NCBI RefSeq assembly: GCF_016907795.1
Contig: NZ_JAFBCR010000001.1
Location: forward strand, 868,001-932,000
DNA length: 64,000 bases
Origin: Kocuria palustris
GTDB lineage: Bacteria; Actinomycetota; Actinomycetes; Actinomycetales; Micrococcaceae
Reading direction: 5' to 3'
How positions within the stretch are numbered: position 1 is the stretch's first letter; each line of letters opens with the position of its first letter. The notes beneath the pieces are model-generated. The model had not been told where the DNA came from. It saw only the letters and a program-made list of their open reading frames with translations, and did no database searches. The translations under genes and the position numbers were made by a program. Shown in pieces: positions 58,312 to 64,000 of this stretch.

Positions 58312-59133
58312 TCAGGAGCGCCCGCGGCGCAGGTGCGGGCGGCGCATCCCCTCGGGCTGGGGGCGCGCTGCTCGGCGTGCGGGCACGTACACCGTGCTGT
58401 GGCTGGCGAAGATCTCATCCGTCAGGGAGTCGAAGGCGCCGTCCTCGCCGTGGAGGGAGCCCTCCTCGCCCGGATCGTCGATGCCCTGGACGGGCTCCCG
58501 GTCCTGCACGGGATCGGAGACGGCGCGCAGCCCAGCCGCGCGCCCGCCCGACACGCTCGGGTGCTCGGGAATCGCAGCGACCGGGGCTTCCTCCGGCGCG
58601 GAGGACGATGCCTCGCCGCCGTGCTCGACGGACTCCTCGGCCGGCTCCTGGTGCCCCGAGGAGCTCACGGCCCTCAGCCGGGAACGACGCCTGCGGCCCC
58701 ACCCCTTGGAGGCGGAGCCGAAGGGGTTCCCCGGGGCATCATCCCCGGCGGCGTCCTCGTCATCGGCCTGCGGACTCTGCGTCTGCGATCCGGCGTCCGC
58801 GGCAGGCGCGTGGGTCCGTGCGGCACCGGGCAGCGTGCTCAGCGGCGCCAGCGGCGCGGAATCCGCCACGAGGTCACCGCGCTGAGCCGCGGGCGCCTCC
58901 TCGTCCTGGGAGTCGGGGATGCCCTCGAGGCGGACGATCTCCCAGCCGCGCGGAGGGGTCATGCGCTGGGCGTGCGGAACGCACAGGTCATACGCGTGCG
59001 GCTCCGCATGCACCGACAGCGGTCCGATGACAGCGGTCGAGTCCGAGTACACGAACGTCAGGGTGGTCCGCGCGGGTCGACGGCAGCTCTGCCGGGAGCA
59101 GAGTCGATCCAGCGGTGCTTCTGCGGTGCTCAT
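58312..59133 (-). CDS. DUF3499 family protein
   Basis: A 273-residue protein whose first 70 or so residues are the conserved DUF3499 core: LCSRQSCRRPARTTLTFVYSD, then AVIGPLSVHAEPHAYDLCVPHAQRMTPPRGWEIVRL. Two Cys pairs (CSRQSC and the later Cys with His) suggest a small metal site. The remaining 180 residues are acidic, Ser/Pro/Ala-rich and probably disordered, apart from a basic GWGRRRRSRLRAV patch. Function unknown; the gene is conserved next to whiB in actinobacteria. No strong ribosome site precedes the ATG at 59133. Confidence 0.85.
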   Translation of the reverse strand: MSTAEAPLDRLCSRQSCRRPARTTLTFVYSDSTAVIGPLSVHAEPHAYDLCVPHAQRMTPPRGWEIVRLEGIPDSQDEEAPAAQRGDLVADSAPLAPLSTLPGAARTHAPAADAGSQTQSPQADDEDAAGDDAPGNPFGSASKGWGRRRRSRLRAVSSSGHQEPAEESVEHGGEASSSAPEEAPVAAIPEHPSVSGGRAAGLRAVSDPVQDREPVQGIDDPGEEGSLHGEDGAFDSLTDEIFASHSTVYVPARRAARPQPEGMRRPHLRRGRS

Positions 59134-59183
59134 TCGAGGAAGGCTACCCTCCGGTCGATCCGTCGCCCGGGCATCCGGGCGCG

Positions 59184-59648
59184 TCAGCGCCCGGCGCGGC
59201 GCAGACGACGGCGCTCGCGCTCGGAGAGCCCGCCCCAGATGCCGAACTTCTCGTCGTGGGCCATGGCGTAGTCCAGGCACTCATCGCGCACCGGGCAGGC
59301 GGAGCACACGCGCTTGGCGTCGCGGGTCGAGCCGCCCTTCTCCGGGAAGAAGGCCTCGGGATCGGTCTGAGCGCACAGGGCATCGGTCTGCCAGGTGAGC
59401 TCGCCCTCGTCGTCGTCCACGCCGTAGACGCCGGCCACGGCCTGCCAGATGGAGCCGGGGACCTCGGAGGCATCCTGGAAATCCGCGCTCTCCGTATCCG
59501 ACAGCCCGCTCAGACGCCGCGCGGGCGCCGCGGAGGCGGAATCGCCGTCGACCGGGTCCAGGAACCAGTCCTGCGGCACTGCGCGGGCGCCGCGGCGGCG
59601 GCGGGCGGGCTCGGACAGCTCTGCGCGACTTCGTGCGGGCTCTGCCAT
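59184..59648 (-). CDS. WhiB-family Fe-S transcriptional regulator
   Basis: A 154-residue Wbl protein. The four cluster cysteines are Cys92 (ALCAQ), Cys115, Cys118 (CSAC) and Cys124 (DEC), followed by the GIWGG turn near 136-140 and a basic tail RERRRLRRAGR for DNA contact. Wbl proteins bind a [4Fe-4S] cluster and sigma factor region 4 to steer transcription in development, redox response or division. Context next to DUF3499 is typical of the WhiB2/WhmD group. Start ATG 59648 follows GGAAGGA. The N-terminal 80 residues are disordered and unusually long. Confidence 0.92.
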   Translation of the reverse strand: MAEPARSRAELSEPARRRRGARAVPQDWFLDPVDGDSASAAPARRLSGLSDTESADFQDASEVPGSIWQAVAGVYGVDDDEGELTWQTDALCAQTDPEAFFPEKGGSTRDAKRVCSACPVRDECLDYAMAHDEKFGIWGGLSERERRRLRRAGR

Positions 59649-59974
59649 GTCGGTCCTTCCGGTGCGCGAGGATCCGTGGGGCTCGTGCGGCGTCATGCGC
59701 CATCTCATGCGGCGAAGACGCGCGAGCCGTAGGATCGCGGCGAAGACTGTGCGGGGGAAGCAGATCAGCTCCCCTCAGTGGGAGATCACCTGCTCGGAGC
59801 CTTAATTACACGTGTGTAAGTGTCCTGCGTCAAGCGAGGATCTCGTGCGCGCAGGCCCCTGAAGCCCCGTCGAGCCCCATTCTGACCTCGAATGATGCCC
59901 GCAGCGGCACACTCAGGATCTGCCTTCGCCTCCCCGCGAGACCGCCCCGCCCAAGCCCCGTCGAGAGGATCACC
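59649..59974. promoter_or_regulatory. Divergent whiB / TIGR03089 control region
   Basis: This 326-bp gap must hold both promoters. It includes a short AT-rich palindrome, TTACAC-GT-GTGTAA (59806-59819), flanked by TTAATTACAC-like sequence that could be a -10 for the whiB side, and a hairpin CTCCC/GGGAG (59770-59784). Auto-regulation by the Wbl protein is possible. No gene seen. Confidence 0.45.
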
Positions 59975-60766
59975 ATGGACGATCGCACCGATGCACGCCG
60001 ACCGGATGCCGAGATCACCGGTCTGCTGACCCGCCTGGCCCAGCGCCCCACTCCGGCCGTGGTCTGGTACGGCTCCGATGGAGGCCGGGTCGAGCTGTCC
60101 GGTCGCGTGAGCGAGAACTGGATCGCCAAGACCGCGAACCTCCTGGTGGATGATCTGGGCCTGATGCCCGGCGACCGCGTGGTCCTGGATCCCGCGCTGC
60201 ACTGGCGCACGCTGGTGCTGGCCGCAGCGGCCTGGCGCACCGGGGCCTGCGTGGTGCTGGAGCCCACGGACGGCGACGTCCGGCTCAGCGCTCTGCTCGA
60301 TCGCACCGGCGCGGCAGCCGATGCGCTCCCCTCGCCCGAAGGATCAGCGGCAGCGGCTGTGGCGGAGGTCGAGGATCGTCTGATCCTGGCCTACCCGGCG
60401 CTGGCCATGCGACTGCCGGATGACTCGGTGCTCGAGCCCGGGGACATTGACTACTGCGCCGAGATCCGCTCCCACGGCGACCGGTGGTCGGGGGCCAGCC
60501 GGCCCGCAGACGCGGATGCCGCCCTCAAGACGAGCGACGGGGCTCTGAGCTTCGCCGAGCTGCGGGACCAGGCCGAGGCCCGGGCCGCCGAGCTGGGCTC
60601 CGCCCCGGTGGTGCACGTGGCCGTCGACGGCTGGGATCGCGATGCTCTGGCGGGACTGCTGGCGATCTGGGCCGCTGAGGGCACAGCAGTGCTCAGCGAT
60701 CGTCCTCGGGATGAGGCGCTGCAGCGGGATCTGGCCGCCGAGCGCGTGGGACTCACCTGGAGCTGA
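59975..60766 (+). CDS. TIGR03089 family protein
   Basis: A 263-residue protein of an actinobacterial family resembling the N-terminal part of AMP-binding acyl-CoA synthetases: LSGRVSENWIAKTANLLVDDLGLMPGDRVVL near residue 35, LVLAAAAWRTGACVVLEPTD near 78. The ATP-binding P-loop-like signature and C-terminal lid are missing, so it is unlikely to be an active ligase. Start ATG 59975 follows GAGAGGATC. The 3' end overlaps the convergent GtrA gene by 14 bp. Function unknown. Confidence 0.88.
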   Translation: MDDRTDARRPDAEITGLLTRLAQRPTPAVVWYGSDGGRVELSGRVSENWIAKTANLLVDDLGLMPGDRVVLDPALHWRTLVLAAAAWRTGACVVLEPTDGDVRLSALLDRTGAAADALPSPEGSAAAAVAEVEDRLILAYPALAMRLPDDSVLEPGDIDYCAEIRSHGDRWSGASRPADADAALKTSDGALSFAELRDQAEARAAELGSAPVVHVAVDGWDRDALAGLLAIWAAEGTAVLSDRPRDEALQRDLAAERVGLTWS

Positions 60767-61382
60767 GATCCGAGGCCTCTGCCTCCGGGCCCTGCCGGTC
60801 ATCGCCCATGACCGGCTCCGGGGCGCCCGGGGTCCCGTGGGCGGTGCTGCCGGTGCGGCGACGAGCCCGGTCCTGCCCCACGACCGGGAGGCTTCCCGTG
60901 ATCGCCGCCATCTCCGAGGCGGTCGAGGGAGCGAAGCCCGGCTCGCTGTCCAGCGGCTTGGCGTAGACCCAGAAGCGATAGGCCAGGTACCGGAAGACGG
61001 TGCCCAGGACGGTGCCGATGATCGTGCCGGAGATGAACGAGGCGAGCTCACTGGTCAGGCCCAGGACGTAGACGCTCACACCCAGGCAAGACAGCTCGAT
61101 GGACAGGCCGATCACATTGGCGACCAGGAACTGCCAGGCCTCCCGCTTGGTGTCCGCCTGTCGCTTGTCCTTGAAGGTCCAGTAGCGGTTGGCCAGCCAG
61201 GAGAAGATCGTGGCCACGACCGTGGCGATCGCCTTGGCCTTGAGGTGGCCGTCGTGCAGGACCGTCGACATCAGAACCCAGACCACTGCCGCATTGACCA
61301 AGAAGGCGAGCCCGCCGACGGTCCCGAACTTCATCAGCTCCGCGATGAACAGGTCCCAGAGGGCTTTGAAGCGAACGGTCAT
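60753..61382 (-). CDS. GtrA family membrane protein
   Basis: A 209-residue membrane protein with four hydrophobic segments (about 12-130), the GtrA/DPMS fold: MKFGTVGGLAFLVNAAVVWVL at the N-terminus and FSWLANRYWTFK, the family signature, near residue 60. GtrA proteins are thought to flip polyprenyl-linked sugars, or help glycosyltransferases, during surface glycan modification. The C-terminal 65 residues are hydrophilic. Start ATG 61382 has only GGAG at long spacing. Overlaps the convergent TIGR03089 gene by 14 bp and is divergent from purK. Confidence 0.88.
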   Translation of the reverse strand: MTVRFKALWDLFIAELMKFGTVGGLAFLVNAAVVWVLMSTVLHDGHLKAKAIATVVATIFSWLANRYWTFKDKRQADTKREAWQFLVANVIGLSIELSCLGVSVYVLGLTSELASFISGTIIGTVLGTVFRYLAYRFWVYAKPLDSEPGFAPSTASEMAAITGSLPVVGQDRARRRTGSTAHGTPGAPEPVMGDDRQGPEAEASDLSSR

Positions 61383-61520
61383 GGCGTGAGGACTCCGGAT
61401 TCGAGACGGCCCCGCAGCTGCGCAGGTCGCGCGCATCGGAACGGAACGAGGGCCTGCAGAAGTGTACTACTGCGAACCGGGCGGGGAGCCGACCCGACCC
61501 GCGACTACCCTGGGAGTGTG

Positions 61521-62747
61521 ATGAACGACGACAGCAGCCAGAGCCCCGATCCCGCAGCCGACTCCCGGCGCTTCGCCCCCACCGGACCCGTGATCGGCGT
61601 GGTCGGCGGAGGCCAGCTCGCCCGCATGATGGGCCCGGCCGCCACGGAGCTGGGCATCGAGCTGCGGGTGCTGGCGGAGTCGCAGGATGCCGGGGCCGTT
61701 CCGGCCGCGGCCTCGCATCAGGTGGGCCCAGGAGATGACCTCGAGGCCCTGCGCGCCTTCGCCCAGGGCCTGGACGCGCTGACCTTCGATCACGAGCACG
61801 TCCCGAACGCCCACCTGGAGGCCCTGCTGGCCGACGGCGTCGTCGTCGAGCCCCGCCCCCATGCCCTGATCCACGCCCAGGACAAGATCGTGATGCGCCG
61901 GGCTGTCGAGCGCCTGGGCCTGCCGAACCCGCGCTGGGCCGAGGTCTCGGACGCCGAGGACCTCGTGGCCTTCGCCGACGGCCGGTGGCCCGTGATCCTC
62001 AAGACGCCGCGGGGCGGCTACGACGGCAAGGGCGTGCTGGTGGTCCGCTCGCAGGACGAGGCCCGCACCGGCACGGCCGCCGAATGGTTCGGCCGCGCCG
62101 AGTCCCCGCTGCTGGCGGAGGAGGCCGTCGACTTCGCCCGTGAGCTCTCGGCCCAGGTGGCACGGCGCCGCAGCGGCGAGCAGCGCTGCTGGCCGGTGGT
62201 CGAGTCGATCCAGGTCGACGGCGTGTGCGACGAGGTCATCAGCCCCGCCCCGAACCTGGCCCCGGACGAGATCGCGACCGCCCAGCGCATCGCCCTGGAG
62301 CTGTCGGAGCAGCTGGATGTGACCGGTGTGATGGCTGTCGAGCTGTTCCAGACCCGCGACGGCAGACTGCTCGTCAACGAGCTGGCCATGCGCCCGCACA
62401 ACTCCGGGCACTGGTCCATGGACGGCGCCGTGACGGGGCAGTTCGAGCAGCACCTGCGCGCCGTGCTGGACCTGCCCCTGGGATCGCCCGAGCCCCTTGC
62501 CTCCGTCGCCGTGATGAAGAACATCCTGGGCGGCGAGCAGCCGAACCTGTTCGCAGGCCTCACCCAGGCGATGTCCGAGCATCCGCGCGCCAAGATCCAC
62601 CTCTACGGCAAGTCCGTGAAGCCTGGGCGCAAGGTCGGGCACGTCAATGCCCTGTCCAGGCGTGAGGACCCGGCGGACGGCTCCGTGACCGCCGAGGTCC
62701 GCGCCCTGGCCTCGGCGGCAGCGGCTGTGGTGCGCGACGGCCGCTGA
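61521..62747 (+). CDS. purK: 5-(carboxyamino)imidazole ribonucleotide synthase
   Basis: A 408-residue ATP-grasp enzyme carboxylating AIR to N5-CAIR in purine synthesis. Seen: VIGVVGGGQLARMMGPAA near residue 25, QDKIVMRRAVERLGLPNP near 118, ILKTPRGGYDGKGVLVV near 157, and MRPHNSGHWSMDGAVTGQFEQH near 293. ATG 61521 follows GGGAGTGTG; GTG 61518 is directly adjacent and equally usable. It is followed 178 bp later by purE in the same direction, so the pair probably forms one unit. Confidence 0.96.
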   Translation: MNDDSSQSPDPAADSRRFAPTGPVIGVVGGGQLARMMGPAATELGIELRVLAESQDAGAVPAAASHQVGPGDDLEALRAFAQGLDALTFDHEHVPNAHLEALLADGVVVEPRPHALIHAQDKIVMRRAVERLGLPNPRWAEVSDAEDLVAFADGRWPVILKTPRGGYDGKGVLVVRSQDEARTGTAAEWFGRAESPLLAEEAVDFARELSAQVARRRSGEQRCWPVVESIQVDGVCDEVISPAPNLAPDEIATAQRIALELSEQLDVTGVMAVELFQTRDGRLLVNELAMRPHNSGHWSMDGAVTGQFEQHLRAVLDLPLGSPEPLASVAVMKNILGGEQPNLFAGLTQAMSEHPRAKIHLYGKSVKPGRKVGHVNALSRREDPADGSVTAEVRALASAAAAVVRDGR

Positions 62748-62924
62748 GAGCTCCGGGGCACGGCTCTCCGAGACGGCAGCGCCTCCTCAGGGGCGCCGTC
62801 CGTCGATCTCCACGTCCCGTCCAGGGTTCGCGAGTACCGTGTGCGCTGATCCCCAACCGGCGCCCCTCGGCGCCACCCCCGCAGACCAGGGCCCCGCCTC
62901 GGGCCCGAGTTCCAGGAGTGTGCA

Positions 62925-63443
62925 GTGACCCAAGCGCTTCCCGATGTCGGCGTCATCATGGGATCGGACTCGGACTGGTCCGTCATGGAGGCCGCCGCCC
63001 AGGTCCTCGACGAGCTCGGCATCTCCTGCGAGGTCGATGTGGTCTCCGCGCACCGCATGCCCTCCGAGATGCTCGACTACGGCTCCTCGGCCGAGATGCG
63101 CGGGCTGCGCGTGATCATCGCCGGTGCCGGCGGAGCAGCCCACCTCCCCGGCATGATCGCCGCGACCACGCCGCTGCCGGTGATCGGCGTGCCCGTGCCG
63201 CTGAAGACGCTCGACGGCCTCGACTCGCTGCTGTCCATCGTGCAGATGCCCGCCGGTGTCCCGGTGGCGACCGTCTCGATCGGAGGCGCCCGCAACGCCG
63301 GCCTGCTGGCGGCTCGCATCCTGGCCTCCGGCACCGACGACCGCGCCCGCCAGCTGCGCCGCGACCTCAACTCCTTCGCCGCCGACCTCAACGCCTCCGC
63401 TCAGGACAAGGGACGCGCGCTGCGTCGCCGTCTCGCCGAGTGA
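62925..63443 (+). CDS. purE: 5-(carboxyamino)imidazole ribonucleotide mutase
   Basis: A 172-residue enzyme converting N5-CAIR to CAIR. Seen: [15 protein letters not shown] near residue 10, [11 protein letters not shown] near 40, [15 protein letters not shown] near 68 and [24 protein letters not shown] near 93. GTG 62925 has CCAGGAGTG just upstream. It completes the PurK-PurE step and precedes an LCP gene, a common actinobacterial arrangement. Confidence 0.96.
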   Translation: MTQALPDVGVIMGSDSDWSVMEAAAQVLDELGISCEVDVVSAHRMPSEMLDYGSSAEMRGLRVIIAGAGGAAHLPGMIAATTPLPVIGVPVPLKTLDGLDSLLSIVQMPAGVPVATVSIGGARNAGLLAARILASGTDDRARQLRRDLNSFAADLNASAQDKGRALRRRLAE

Positions 63444-63512
63444 CTCCGCCGCCGCGGTCCGCTGCTCCGGGCCCGGCCGCTTCCCCGCCTCCCAGATCCA
63501 GCGAGTGACACC

Positions 63513-64000
63513 GTGACCGGACCTCAGCTTCCCCGCGATCCCCGTCGGCGACGCCTCGACGCCTCGGGCGCCTCCCGCCGGGATCCCGTCTCCGACGACA
63601 GACGCAGCCCCAGCAGCGCTCCCGACCAGCCCCCTGCCCCTGAGGCCGCCGACCCGCGGCGCTCGGACGGGTCCATGGACTCCGCCCGCCCCGCCGGCCG
63701 TCACTGGGCCGAGGACGCATGGGCCGCCGACGCCCCCGAGGACAGCCATCCCGCCGATCAGCGCCCGGCGGAGAACCGCCCGGCTCGCGATAGCGCGCCC
63801 CAGACCGAGGACCTCGAGCGCGATGACCCCCAGGACCGGGACATCGCCGCCGAGGTCTCCTCGGACGCGCAGCTGAGCAACCGCGACGGCACGGCCTCGT
63901 GGGCGCGCGCTCTGCGGGATCCGTCGTTCGTCTCCTCCGGTCGGCGCACGTGGCGGGCCTGGCTGCTGATCCTGGGCACCCTCGTGCTCCCGGGCTCGGC
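63513..64000 (+). CDS. LytR-CpsA-Psr (LCP) family protein, N-terminal part
   Basis: The frame from GTG 63513 stays open to the window end (about 162 residues). It has a disordered charged N-terminus (1-140, rich in Asp, Arg, Pro, Ala and Ser) and then RTWRAWLLILGTLVLPGSA, the first membrane segment of LCP proteins. LCP enzymes attach teichoic acid or glycans to peptidoglycan from polyprenyl carriers. The catalytic domain is beyond the window, so the family call rests on the segment and its usual position after purE. The start is tentative; an ATG lies in frame at about 63675. Confidence 0.68.
   Translation, partial: MTGPQLPRDPRRRRLDASGASRRDPVSDDRRSPSSAPDQPPAPEAADPRRSDGSMDSARPAGRHWAEDAWAADAPEDSHPADQRPAENRPARDSAPQTEDLERDDPQDRDIAAEVSSDAQLSNRDGTASWARALRDPSFVSSGRRTWRAWLLILGTLVLPGS

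Noticed and set aside
1-64000. CRISPR arrays, insertion sequences, prophage genes, rRNA and riboswitches
   Set aside because: No spaced direct repeats, transposase or integrase motifs, rRNA sequence or recognisable riboswitch core was seen; only one tRNA was found.

Overview
The window comes from a high-GC Gram-positive bacterium of the Actinomycetota. A WhiB-type Fe-S regulator, DUF3499, DUF2505, TIGR03089 and TIGR01906 proteins, a protein-O-mannosyltransferase, an LCP cell-wall ligase and the tRNA-Gln/glmU/prs gene run all point there. The gene content suggests Micrococcaceae (Kocuria/Micrococcus-like), but the genus is only an inference. GC is high nearly everywhere. The clearest AT-richer islands are about 13715-13860 and 39770-39900. 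I see no rRNA, CRISPR array, integrase or complete insertion sequence, and one tRNA.

Layout. (1) 1-3158, minus strand: a KAS III-like protein with no recognisable catalytic triad, a CrtI-type FAD oxidoreductase and an SDR reductase cut by the window edge. (2) 3966-5802: an NmrA-like NAD(P)-binding protein and a TRIC/UPF0126 channel. (3) 5829-11850: assimilatory nitrite reduction and siroheme supply (sirohydrochlorin chelatase and NirD on minus; NirB and a fused uroporphyrinogen-III methyltransferase/synthase on plus). (4) 12004-13148: deoC and a small membrane protein, then a gene-free stretch with two strong hairpins. (5) 13880-17623: mfd. (6) 17815-31493: an accessory region and the most interesting part. 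Five genes on the minus strand are chained by 4-bp start/stop overlaps: carrier protein, acyl-CoA-dehydrogenase-like flavoprotein, amino acid:carrier-protein ligase (a class-II tRNA-synthetase paralogue), DUF1839 and a GH2 beta-mannosidase-like enzyme. A phosphopantetheinyl transferase and a GT4 glycosyltransferase lie just upstream, and two paralogous alpha/beta-hydrolases and a GT4-WecG/TagA fusion downstream. Together they look like a route that loads an amino acid on a carrier protein, oxidises or transfers it, and decorates a glycan. (7) 31860-37284: DUF2505, NhaA, SufU-SufS, Pth and RplY. (8) 37908-43064: a polyprenyl glycosylphosphotransferase and two secreted SLH-domain proteins (GH25 lysozyme, CAP protein) sitting between rplY and prs. 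(9) 43171-45845: prs, glmU, tRNA-Gln. (10) 45996-50916: ABC-F, PaaI thioesterase, APH-like kinase, membrane acyltransferase. (11) 51082-55109: ispE, rsmA, tatD, rsmI in one minus-strand run, with a divergent mannosyltransferase. (12) 56831-64000: TIGR01906, Trm112-like, DUF3499, WhiB, TIGR03089, GtrA, purK, purE and the start of an LCP protein.

In working terms, housekeeping genes (nucleotide-sugar and PRPP supply by GlmU/Prs, translation quality control by Pth, repair by Mfd, Fe-S assembly by SufS/SufU, purines by PurK/PurE) surround two cell-surface blocks. Those blocks build and modify glycans and display SLH-anchored enzymes. The nitrite-reduction block pairs the siroheme enzyme NirB with enzymes of its own cofactor pathway, although the precorrin-2 oxidation step has no intact gene here.
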